Assembly: GCA_001600455.1 (NCBI GenBank)
Contig: BCKC01000012.1
Location: 1-64,000, forward strand
DNA length: 64,000 nucleotides
Origin: Endocalyx cinctus
Lineage: Eukaryota > Ascomycota > Sordariomycetes > Amphisphaeriales > Apiosporaceae
Reading direction: 5' to 3'
This document shows, piece after piece, positions 1 to 9,860 of the stretch. The notes beneath the pieces are model-generated. The model did not search any database. It had not been told where the DNA came from and was given only the letters and a program-made list of their open reading frames with translations. Numbering within the stretch: position 1 is the stretch's first letter; each line of letters begins with the position of its first letter. A program made the translations under genes and the position numbers.

Positions 1-95
1 CCTAACCCTAACCCTAACCCTAACCCTAACCCTAACCCTAACCCTAACCCTAACCCTAACCCTAACCCTAACCCTAACCCTAACCCTAACCCTAA
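1..95. repeat. Telomeric repeat array, CCCTAA
   Basis: About 16 head-to-tail copies of CCCTAA begin at base 1 and stop inside 91-95, after which unique sequence starts. The C-rich strand is the 5' end of the plus strand, as expected for a left chromosome end. The copies are perfect, so this is a true terminal array and not an old interstitial one. Confidence 0.98.
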
Positions 96-671
96 TCTCC
101 ACGGAAGAGGCAGGTCAGTGGTTGGAGCGAGATTAATGATTCCAAGAGAGACACTGTCTGACCGAACGCACAGCGCGAGTCTTTTTCTCAGTCCGACATC
201 AAAAGAACGCCATGGAAATGAGACGGCAGATGTGATGAATGCGATTAAAGTTCATCGAGCTTTCAACGTAGTGTAGCCTTTCATGTCAAATCTAAAATGG
301 TCCACTTTCGGACGTCGCAACCAAAAGACGGCTCAAAATCCGAGCCATAACTATAAATCGGGATTAGTTACGTCTGGGGTGGAGGAATCAACATGGAAGT
401 ATACATGGTGTAGACCAACACGACGATGACCAATTAGAAATCATTTTATGTAGATAACCCCTTACAGGATATTTTATCCGAAGATCCCGATTGAAGTAAC
501 TAACCCAGTGGTTCCTACATTCTAAAAACCTATTAATTAGTCCTAGACCCAGCTTCAGTTCTTCATTTATTTCTGCTAAAAGTGCATGAAAACGGGACCC
601 CTTTACATCTCTAATTCTCACTCGGCTTTCACCTCTACGTCAATAGTTCTCGCTGTAATATTCAGGCTGTG
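96..671. other. Subtelomeric spacer upstream of the P450
   Basis: No gene is supported. An AT-rich spacer carries a TATAAAT at about 350-356 and a minus-strand open stretch of 77 codons (388-621) that I do not recognise. The latter shows faint protein similarity to plus-strand sequence near 2940-3030. No telomere-linked helicase or other classical subtelomeric gene is present. Confidence 0.6.
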
Positions 672-2600
672 ATGGAAGCACCAGTTGCGTCTAGATTGTC
701 TCCATTTTTTGATTCGTCGCAAGTGCCCACGGTACTCTTTCTGGTGGTATGTCTACACGCATCGATACGAATTTATCAGTCGGGGTTTTACGAAGACCTA
801 CTTACGGTATTTTTAGTTACTTGGGTTGTTGGCTTTCCGATACACTTATCTGTTGTATTTTCACCCTCTGGCTCATGTACCTGGGCCTCGTCTAGCTGCA
901 ATTTCCAACATCTGGTACGCGTATCATTGGTAAGTTGTCTAGGAGTACGACTAACTATCGTAGTAGTTTCTCACCGTTTTTCTAGGCTCTCTGGTCGATA
1001 TCCTTGGGCTACTGAGAGGGCATTGAGGAAATACGGTATGACTTGCGAGCGAAGTAATCCTTTAGGTTCGTATAAATGGACTGATACTTTTATAGGAGAT
1101 GCGGTACGAATTGCACCGAATGAAATATTATTTTTCACTCCACAAGCCTTTTCGGGTAAGTTTGCAATTCAGAAACTCGCGTCTCATATTCTTGTATGAC
1201 ATGTATATGCTAAGGACCTTTGCTCCAGACATCTACGCAACCAACGTCAAGAGCCATGAAGTATTTCTCAAAACAGATTTCAATGAGCATGGTGACAAGC
1301 ATGGCGGTATTCTTTTCGAGCGAGACCCGATACGCCATCGTCGAGTAGCTAAACAGGTTGCTCCAGCGTTTAGTTCTAGGTCGACGAGAGCCAAGGAGCC
1401 AAGAGTGCACAAATACGTCGACTTTTTCGTCGGCAGGATGAAAACTGCGGGAACGAAAGCTGTTGACGTTTCGAAATGGGCCAATTGGTTTGCTATGGAT
1501 ACCTCGGCTGATTTGGCTTACAATCACGAAATGCACCAAATGAGAGACAGTAAGCATTAACCGTGGGGCTTGACTGAACAGATCCATGGAACTAAAATTA
1601 AATAGTGAAGAGTTCGGCATTTTTAGATGTCCTTCTGAACTTCAATGCTTATTCGACAGTTCGGCAAGTTTCCAAAAGATTTACACTGTTTGGTAAACTG
1701 AGTTTTCTGTTCATTCCTTTCTCCCGGTTACACTCTATGAAGGAAATGAACCAGGTTAGTAGAAAGGAGCTTAAGAGGCGCATTGAGAGGCGAGGTAACA
1801 CAAAGGATCTGGATTTTTTTGAACAGTTGGCGCCCGCTACAGGTGCAGTACCTAGCGACCCCGATGAATTTCGACATCTGGAGCAAGTAGCAACTCAGAT
1901 CTTGTTTGCTGGGTTTGAACCCATTTCGTCGTGGATCTTCAGCAGTTTCTTCTATCTTACGCGAGATCATGAAAGTCTTGAAATCCTGGTAGCTGAGATA
2001 CGAGACGCCTTTAAAGAATACAGCGATATCACAGCTAGTGCCCTCACCAAGTTGGAATTCTTAAATGCTTGTTTGGAGTAATCGATGCGTCTTTTTCCGA
2101 GTAACAATACCGGTTTGCCACGGATCAGCCCAGGCGCTAACGTTGACGGAATTTATGCCCCACCAGGTGTACGTTAACGGACCTCCACTCATTAACCCCG
2201 TCCAATACTGGGGTTACGAAGAGAGCTAATGCATAATCGATACCACCAACAGGTAACCGTCCAGACAAGTATGTTTGCTACTTCACGTAGCCCACGCTTT
2301 TTTCGCGAACCTCGCCAATTCAACCCTCGACGATGGTTGACCAAAGATCATGTGCTATACGATAACAGGTTCTCCGAAGACAAGATTCGCGAGGTGCTCC
2401 CCTTCAGTCAAGGCCCAAGGCAATGCCCCGGAAAAGAGATAGCGTGGATGGAAATAAGATTATTCATTAGCAAGGTTCTCTGGACATTTGACATCATTCG
2501 AGTACCTGGACGGGAGCTGGATTTTGAGAAGGATTTTACCACTTATGGCTTCTGGGTAAAACCAGGGCTCATGATGAGGTTCTTGCCGCGCCAGTGCTAA
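672..2600 (+). pseudogene. Cytochrome P450 with one nonsense codon at the ExxR motif
   Basis: The family is microsomal heme monooxygenases. Seven exons join in frame: 672-746, 817-929, 986-1035, 1096-1155, 1229-1549, 1606-2168 and 2253-2600, with introns of 56-84 nt that have good donors such as GTATGT, GTAAGT and GTACGT. The product would be about 509 codons, a normal P450 length. Visible parts are an N-terminal anchor, the proline hinge HPLAHVPGPRLA, the N-terminal core RIAPNE, the substrate-region ILFAGFEP and the heme loop FSQGPRQCPG with axial Cys near residue 452. The only defect is TAA at 2079-2081 (codon 365), exactly where the Glu of the K-helix ExxR motif belongs; the Arg of MRLFP remains. 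Translation stopping there would lack the heme ligand. Splice sites and frame are otherwise intact, so inactivation looks recent, or the base call is wrong. The natural substrate is unknown. Confidence 0.88.
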
Positions 2601-4050
2601 AAAGGTGCTAGCGACATACATCGAGTAAGCTGAGAACTACAACTTCTAAACCTACGAGGAACACAATGTAGATAGCATAGTGGTTATATGGCTAGGTAGT
2701 CAGGTAGGCTGGGACGCAGGTAGTATGTATACATAGCGTATATCAGCGTAGATTTTTGAGTAGATATGGGAACCACGGATTTAGCCATGTCTAGACGGCA
2801 TTTTAAGACAGTCCACCCCTGCATGTCAATTCCACTCCTTCTGGTACTTGTTTTCTTGCTCGAGAGAGATGGGGTGAACATTAGTTCTGGTTGTGACTTT
2901 CGGCACGTACGCCTGAGTTTGCTCAGGGCATTCCGTCAGGTTATTTTGTTCACTAAGAAGGTAGATCCTTATTCCGAAGTCTCTCAGGTTGGATATTACC
3001 TCAGTAAAATGATAGACCACTGGTTCTCTTTTCACCCCGTAAGTACCTAAGGGTTAGTCTTGTCCTAGGTTCTAGTCTTGGGGCTTTCTGCGGGCGGTAC
3101 GCTCATCTATCCATAATTTTTTTGGGCGCCGTGACTAAAATTTGAACCTTGCAGGGTGCAGAATGAATCTGCATCGTCTCATACTCATCACCAACAGAAA
3201 AGACCTTCCAACTACTAATTTGAGTAAGTCGAAAGATGTTGCTACGCTGGGCGGAATTAATATGTATTGTTCTATACTCATCACCAACAGAAAAATACCT
3301 TGTGTGATTTGCTGACTTGAGTGGGTTAAAATATATTGCTACGCAAAGAATCCCAGAAACTCTCGGGCTTTGTTGTGGCGGACCAACTGCATATCGGACC
3401 TTGGGAATGTTGGTGCTAAGCCATCGGCTTCAGTATGCAGGTCGGGCCGTCTCACACTCGTCACTCTCACGCATGCATGTGTAGAACCAACAGTTTGGAT
3501 GGAGCGATACAAATTTTCGAAATAACTGTATTAATTGATTAGAGGTTATTGAGATAATACGTCAGTTCTCTCGAGGCCCTCATCCATGCGTTAATGTTCT
3601 AATCTTTGAGATACAATGTGGTGCTGAGATGAAGCTTATATAACATTATCTATAATTAGGTAGGAAATGATAGTAAATATGCGGGTTGTGTGTCTTAGTT
3701 AGGTAATCCAACAGGGGTACACTAATCGGTTATCTACTTACTTATACAACCTACTCGTCGCCGAACGGCAATGCTACGGAATAATCCTTTTTACTACCAA
3801 GTAATTAACGATACTTGGCAAGCTTTTAGATACTGCCCACGCGTAACAGTGTATTTTGGGGTAACATATTAATGCAGTTGGAAACACTCCGCATGAAGGA
3901 ACTCTATTTATCCAATCCAATACCCATGATTAAGACGTTCCTTGTATCTCACAGCGTGCCCCAAACTCTTGTAAAACCGCCTTGTACACTACTACTACAT
4001 GCTGCGACTTGCATGTGTTAATTGATTATACGTGAAATCAGTTGGTGGCT
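2601..4050. other. AT-rich spacer with a diverged direct repeat
   Basis: No gene is supported. Short open stretches around 2766-3050 on both strands lack recognisable domains. The main structure is an imperfect direct repeat of about 75-80 bp at 3171-3246 and 3263-3343. Nothing else is visible. Confidence 0.55.
3171..3343. repeat. Diverged tandem direct repeat, two units
   Basis: Two units, 3171-3246 and 3263-3343, share the core ACTCATCACCAACAGAAAA, then a variable middle, and both end in TTGCTACG. The middle parts have drifted. It could be a degraded minisatellite or transposon remnant. Confidence 0.6.
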
Positions 4051-5064
4051 TTACAATTTATTTTCAGAACTCCCTCTGAGCCGAATCACCGCTTCCTGCG
4101 TGCAGGTCATAATAAGACATCCGCTTTCAAGGCCCCAAATTCGTTGTTGGATCATCGCGCGACCGTCACCTGCCCAGCTTGTCTCCCTCTCTGCAACCAC
4201 CCATCGGTCCATCTTGATTGATGGGTCGTGAAATGCTACGGTATGATTGAGTGACGCCGCCATGACAACATTCTGTGTTTTACTGCCAACCTTGTCAGGA
4301 TTTGCAAAGATGGGCACTCCAAGAAGAATATCGTCTGAAAGATAAGCAAGCGCGGCCAGATGTACCGAGGCCGAGGTTGTAGATATCGGAGATGACCGCG
4401 TAAACCCCCGAGTGCGGCATTCCCATGGCTTGTCTGTTAACTCATACCCAAAGGGTCGCCAGTCAAAAGGTTCCTCATCTGGGATCATGTGCTGCCACAG
4501 CTTGTTGCTGCTCGTATGAGAGGACATAATCTGCCGGTTCAAATCTGCCGGGATATCTTCTGGTCGCATGCCATCGAGATCAGGTAGGGGTATAGTGTAT
4601 TTCAAGACGTTCCCGGCAAAGGCCTCGCTGCTCTGGAATGAGATGATCGCCACGTAGACGCTTTCCGGGTTGTCACCCTGTGAGGCGCGGACGATGCGTG
4701 TCGACGTGCTCCGACCGTCGGCGATGCGCTCAACATGGTAGATTACGCGCTCGCCAGCCTTGACGGTGACTGGTCGCAAGAAGGACGACTGTGAGGAATA
4801 AGGGTAATAATGTTCCGGCACTGTTGAGCTCGCTGCGGATATCGCTTGAGAAAGCAAAAGACCACCAAACACTGCGCGACCAGATGGCTGAGTAGTGAAA
4901 GGCCTGAATAGCGTGAGATTTATGCATAATTAGTTAAACTTCGTAAACTTGGGGAATAACTCAGCCTCTAAAGGGACGCACTCTGCATTTACGAAGGCAT
5001 TGGAATTATCCCCAGCAAGCCTTTCTACGGCGATATGAGATTCAACGATTGCTTTCCTAGACAT
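4051..5064 (-). CDS. Acyl-CoA thioesterase II (TesB-like, double hotdog)
   Basis: It probably hydrolyses acyl-CoA to free acid and CoA, either in peroxisomal fatty-acid turnover or as product release for a metabolic cluster. Exon 1 is 5064-4949 and exon 2 is 4903-4051; a 45-nt intron joins the frame to give 322 aa. The N-terminal hotdog has VFGGLLLSQAISAAS. The C-terminal hotdog has SLNHTVAFH, ETSWAGDGRA and CTQEAVIRL, matching the TesB catalytic region. The position of the family's catalytic Asp (usually SLDH) is Asn here, while the Gln of TQE is kept. The C-terminus ENKL resembles, but is not, a canonical peroxisomal SKL signal. It is the only undamaged gene within 10 kb of the telomere. 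Full-length fit to the family is good; activity is less certain. Confidence 0.85.
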
Positions 5065-6026
5065 CGTGGAAATTGGTTTTCGTCGCCGAGGTGAGAATGT
5101 TGTGAATTAATGATAAATCCAGGTTTTTATTTTCTGCGCTAGTTTAATTACCTAGACAGCTAGACAATACTTCTACTTGAAGAATTATGTTAAATAGTAC
5201 TGTAGGCACCTTAAACATTTGTGGGATAGCTACCTAGGTACCTACCTAGGTACCTAGGTAGGTACTTAGGCACTTAGCGAAATTGTAAAAGCAATCGTAT
5301 GGTACCTTCTCCGCGTTGCTGCCTATAGAATACGCCAATGATATGTTGCAGCAAGCTGCTGAGGAGCTATCGGCTTACTACTTACCTACCTAAGGTACGT
5401 AGTGTACTAGCAATGGAACCCTTGAATATCCTCGGTAATAGTGAAAGAGAGCGAATTCTGAATAATACTGAATAAGACTTGACCATGGATCGTGTAACTA
5501 CTCTTTTCATAGTATAATTACTTGCAAACTTGAGTTCCCAAATGGTGGCATGGTGGGCACCACGGGACCTACTTAGGTTAAATCCAGGGATTATTATTAA
5601 ATAATATATTCTCTTACCATCACTATTACAGTACTAGAGCCCTATAGCACTAGTGTGAGCCTATTGGCTATAAGGCATAATTACTACCTATATTTTACAC
5701 ACCAATTCCCCCATAGCCCTCATCCTAGCACGCCTAATGTTACATACTGAAGAAAAAAGAAACAGTATGTTAAATCGAGAATACCTAGTTACTTACCGGA
5801 AAGCAAAATCTATTATTGATCCCTTATCTGAAATATAGCAAGTTGTTTGAATAATAATTTTCTTTGAATAAACTACTCGTTTTATTCTTTCTAAGTAGTA
5901 TGAAAACAACAAATAACGTCAAATTTCAGTACCGAAGACTTGAGTTGGGATAGTCGAGTAATAAATACATCGAGGCATGAGCTATTGAGCACCCCCATCT
6001 TCGAAGAATTAGAAATCAAATTAACA
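5065..6026. other. Spacer with CCTAGGTA palindromic repeats
   Basis: No gene is supported. It contains a cluster of CCTAGGTA/TACCTAGG units at 5231-5276 and another at about 5380-5402, embedded in AT-rich DNA. It lies between two minus-strand genes. Confidence 0.6.
5231..5276. repeat. CCTAGGTA palindromic repeat cluster
   Basis: Several overlapping copies of the self-complementary unit TACCTAGGTA occur in about 45 bp. Related clusters recur at 32681-32737, 37684-37702, 37944-37975, 43519-43560, 59570-59615 and 61419-61432, always outside coding exons. Confidence 0.8.
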
Positions 6027-7172
6027 TCAACCTGACTCCTTTAAATTGTTGTCAATGTTCAACACTAACTTCTTTCCCGAGACTGATCCTGATTTGAGCA
6101 TGTCAAGACCGGCTATTACGCCTAGGAAGCCTCCTTCTAATGCATGTATTGGATGCGGTATTATTTTTTGTTCGTCCAAAAGTTTTTGGATTTTGCTGAA
6201 GAATCGCGTAGCTAATACTTTACTGTTCATATCTGCGGCCCTATAGTAGCCTTTATCCAGCTTGATCTCTTTGCCAAAAACCTCTGGGGCCAACACAAAA
6301 GCTGGTTTCACAGCCCGGCGTCTCTGCAACAGCTCATCCGGTATTACTTCTAAATGGGCATATCTACCCCCTGGCCGCTAAATCACTTGATAACAAATAT
6401 CCAAGCTATGAGAATCGGCAATGCAGTCAAAAATATACTTCAGTTAACCCTTGGTATATGTTTTAATAGTAGCCACGACCTCCGGCGAGACGTAGTCAAA
6501 CACAGCGCTGGCACCACGACTCAAGCATAGGTCGAAATGTTTTGGTGAGCATATGGCGATTAGATCGTAGCCTGAGAGCTTCAGAAGTTGAATCGCGATC
6601 GTACCAGTCGCCGTACTGCCTCCATAAACGAGAATCTGCACAGGCTGGGAAGAAATAGACGTTTGCATATCAGGGGTGGAGCTAAGGCCTAGAGCCTTTT
6701 CTCCCCATAATGCCATGATGCAAGTTGAAAGAGCCGTTCCTAAAGTCGCTGCTTCTGCTAAATCGAGTTGTGCATGAGGTCTTAGCACCATATCAGCACG
6801 AGCACGAACATACTCAGAGAATGCGCCATTCTCTAGCTCTGCCGGATTTGAGCCATAAATCGCGGAGCAGACGACATCGCCAACAGCAAGATCCGTCATA
6901 GTTCCTAATAGAATAGAAGAAACCCTCCCTGCGAAGTCCATGCCGATTATTGCGCCCGGGGTAGGAAATGATGTCCCCATTTTGTAATCACTCGGATTTA
7001 GCGCTATGGCAGCGGTTTTCACAAGAATGGTACCGGGAAAGAGCATTGGTACGGCGATGTCCTCTGACAATTGAGGTTTTCCATCTGCATCTTGTACCAC
7101 AGCGCATTGTGACAGAGGTAGCTGTAATGAGGGTGAATCCATGATTGATACGAACAATTTCATTTTATTCAC
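6027..7172 (-). pseudogene. MDR-family enoyl reductase-like gene, disrupted
   Basis: The N-terminal part (7172-6444) has the GroES-like fold of medium-chain dehydrogenases (ALNPSDYKMG, GMDFAGRV) and the NADPH-binding YGGSTATGTIAIQLLKLSGY. The C-terminal part (about 6400-6027) has GGRYAHLEVIPDEL, VKPAFVLAP, FGKEIKL and a closing GKKLVLNID. It resembles the stand-alone trans-enoyl reductases that work with fungal polyketide synthases. The two parts do not join: the upstream frame stops just after IKTYTKG at about 6444, residues normally found there are missing, and an in-frame TAG lies at 6378-6380 within the stretch reading CYQVI-stop-RPGGRYA. A possible intron (GTTAAC to CATAG) near 6439-6400 does not restore the frame. 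The start is either 7172 or the internal Met at 7142. The MFS pseudogene diverges from it upstream. Confidence 0.8.
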
Positions 7173-7806
7173 GGTCTGAATTTTGCTTCAAAAAATTGTT
7201 TATGCGTTAGGAAGGAGGGAGGGAAAAAAAAAAGGGGGGGGGGGGGGGGGGGGGTTAGGGGAGGTACGAAGAGCCTGTGATTTCAACAATAATAAGATGC
7301 GTTATAAATGCAGTCAGTCACCAAATTAAGAACAGGCTCCATATTATTTTAATAGGTACGTCTAGACGACACTCTTTGTACTTCTTTATAAGGTAGAGGT
7401 AATTCTACTCAAGGAATCTTATCATTAAGCGCTGTATCCTTATCCCATCCCATCGATCAGACAAATTGGGTTGTCTAAGTACGTAGTGGACACTACTCAG
7501 TGACTGCAACGTAATAATATCTCCTGTTGCAGTTATGGCTGCATGACAGGGTATAGCCCTTGGGGTCCGAAATAACCCATGTACGAAATAATTTATTGTG
7601 CATTAAGCAAACATCTGGGGAGGGGGGGCGTCGATAAGAATGAAGATGTGCTCCCTTCATATTGGCTACTCAATTCCAGTCTCGTCTCTTCTCATCTCCA
7701 CGTATTAGAACTATTTTCAATTTCTTCCACACGGGTCCGTCTCAATTTAAGCTTCATTTTCACGCCGTAGAGAGTAACATAAGAATTGTCACCCTCCTTA
7801 CCTTCA
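7173..7806. other. Divergent promoter region with A10-G21 tract
   Basis: This is the spacer between two divergently oriented broken genes. It contains A10 (7224-7233) followed by G21 (7234-7254), then mostly AT-rich sequence. No gene is supported. Confidence 0.6.
7234..7254. repeat. Homopolymer tract, 21 G
   Basis: An uninterrupted run of 21 G directly follows 10 A. It could form a G-quadruplex and is also a place where read length is easily misjudged. Confidence 0.9.
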
Positions 7807-9860
7807 ATGGCTACTACGACTGAGAGTACTCATCTCGGCTCAAATTCCCAACATTTGGAAGTTACGCCAGCACAGCAACATGAAGCAGCTTCAAAACCTC
7901 AAGAGATAAAGCACACTTTTGGGTTCTGGGCTATTATCGTGGGCCTTGGGCTCACACTTCTTCTGAGTGCCTTGGAAAACTCGGTCCTTGTAACTGCGGC
8001 TCCTACCCTACTAGAAGAGTTCTCTCTTGGTGACAACTGGATATGGGTTACAAATGCTTTTTTTCTCTCCAGTGCGGCTTCCCAGCCCTTTATCGGCCAA
8101 CTCTGTGACGTCTTGGGCCGCCGATCGGTAACTTTATCTGTTGTCTTTCACAAAAGTTGCCCTATCCGACCCTGGTCAACTGCTCAGTTAGTCGCCGCTT
8201 TACTTAGGTTCTACTCAGGGCATGCTCAGGAGAATCGCCGAATCCGGGTTAGTCGGTTATCAACGCGTTATGTTAATATGATATCCAATAGTGGACATCC
8301 AACAATAGATGTCCAATAATAGATATCCTTACCGGCTCACCCGCGGCTCAGGTTAAAGCAGCACCGTCTCAGGATCATGCACGACAAAGGAAATTGTTAA
8401 GAGAAACTTTCGGGTGTAGCATAGAACTGTTGTCTCCATCTTCGTTTTTGGAAGCGGCATATGTGGCGGGGCAACAAACGCTGCTATGCTGATTGCCGGT
8501 CGCACTGTCCAGGGACTGGGATCAGGAGGGATAATTATGGTTTTTGGTGAGAAGACCCTCTACATATGGCAAAACCAGTGACCATATTCGTATTGACTCC
8601 CTGAAACAGATATTATCGTGTCCGATCTCGTTCCTTTACGACTTCGCGGCAATTACGTGGCCATTATTCTACTCATATACAGCATTGGCACTACCTTAGG
8701 CCCGTTCATTGGTGGTGCCATAGTCGAAGCAGGAAACTGGCGTTGGATTTTCTACCTCAACCTGCCGCTAGGCGGATCTTCTTTGCTAGTTCTGTATAGC
8801 TTCTTGCACGTCAACTACCGTCGTGATACCTGGGCTAGCCTGTTGCGTCGGATCGATTTTATCGGTAACGCGATACTGATTACAGGAAGCACAGCGATCT
8901 TGCTTGCTTTATCGTATGCGGGCATCAGATATCCCTGGAGGTCATGGCAGATCCTGGTGCCCTTGTTGATCGGCTTCCTCGCGTTCTTCATTTTTGGTCT
9001 ATTTGAGCGCAGCTCGTGGGCGCCTTCGGTACCAGTTATGCCAGCCCGTCTCTTTGCAAATCGTACGTCGGTAGTTATCGCTACCAATACTTTCATAAAC
9101 TCTGCCCTTATTTACTGGAGTGTTTTCTTCCTCCCAGTCTACTTCCAATCGGTAAAACTTGCATCACCTCGTCGAGCAGGCGTTGCTCTAATCCCATTAT
9201 CCCTATTCGGTATTCCTGCAGCAGCCATAGCGGCAGTTATGCTTGCTCGTTTTGGGCGATACAAGATGATCCACTTAGTAGGGTTTATCTTGTTTACACT
9301 AGGGCGAGGTTTATATGCTCTTCTGGACGAATATACACCAGTGGTCGAGTGGGTTTTCTTCTAGTTAATAGCTGGTATCGGAGCCGGCGCCTTGTTAAAT
9401 ACCCAGCTTCCCGCGTTTCAAGCCCCTTTGGTAGAGTCAGACCAAGCAACAGCCACAGCAACTTGGAATTTTCTACGATCAATGGGTAGCGTATGGGGAA
9501 TTGCTATTCCTGCGGCGGTATTTTCCAATCGAATTTGATGATTTGATCAGTCATGGCGCAGTTTCAGATCCCACTGCTGCTAGACTTCTGTCTGGTGGTG
9601 GTGCATACCAGCTTGCATCAGCCGACTTCATTCTCCAATTCCCTCCTGTAGTTCAGGACCAGATCCGAAGTGTTTACTCTCAAGCTCTGCAGCGCGTATG
9701 GGTTGTCAGTCTTGCATTTCTTGGTACAGCACTATTGCTAGTGCTTTTTGAAAAAGATATTCCCTTGCGTAGAGTCCTCGAGACTGAATATAGTCTAAAG
9801 GAAACAAGCCGGTCGGGAGTTATTATTAGAGATAGTAGATCTGTGAACCAAATAGCATAA
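7807..9860 (+). pseudogene. MFS drug/metabolite exporter, three disabling lesions
   Basis: Recognisable as a major facilitator of the multidrug (DHA2-like, about 14-helix) type: helix 1 FGFWAIIVGLGLTLLLSALE, motif A GQLCDVLGRR, GRTVQGLGSGG and SDLVPLRLRGNYVAIILL, then further hydrophobic segments to 9860. The Met at 7807 is the first good start. An intron at 8547-8609 (GTGAGA to ACAG) joins in frame. Three lesions break it. First, a 280-bp insertion lies after codon SVV, flanked by the 9-bp repeat CTGTTGTCT (8138-8146 and 8427-8435); removing one copy plus the insert restores TLSVVSIFVFG exactly. Second, TAG at 9362-9364 stands where FFQLIAGIGAG would be expected (CAG to TAG). Third, an extra base near 9533 shifts the frame between SNR and FDDLISHG. 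The gene was probably an exporter for the neighbouring cluster. Confidence 0.9.
8147..8426. mobile_element. 280-bp insertion with 9-bp target-site duplication
   Basis: The 280 bp lies between perfect 9-bp direct repeats CTGTTGTCT and has no coding capacity. It carries an internal imperfect hairpin (8280-8327) with arms GATATCCAATAGTGGACATC and its near-complement. I see no clear terminal inverted repeats. A 9-bp duplication is typical of Mutator-like elements; an 8-bp one plus a chance match would fit hAT. It is probably a non-autonomous, MITE-like element. Confidence 0.7.

Noticed and set aside
669..1560. Frameshifts in the N-terminal half of the P450
   Set aside because: Reading breaks near 746, 929, 1035 and 1155 are explained by canonical introns that keep the frame; only the TAA at 2079 remains.
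9362..9364. TAG in the MFS pseudogene as an A-to-I editing site
   Set aside because: The expected residue is Gln, not Trp, and the gene has two other lesions that editing could not repair.
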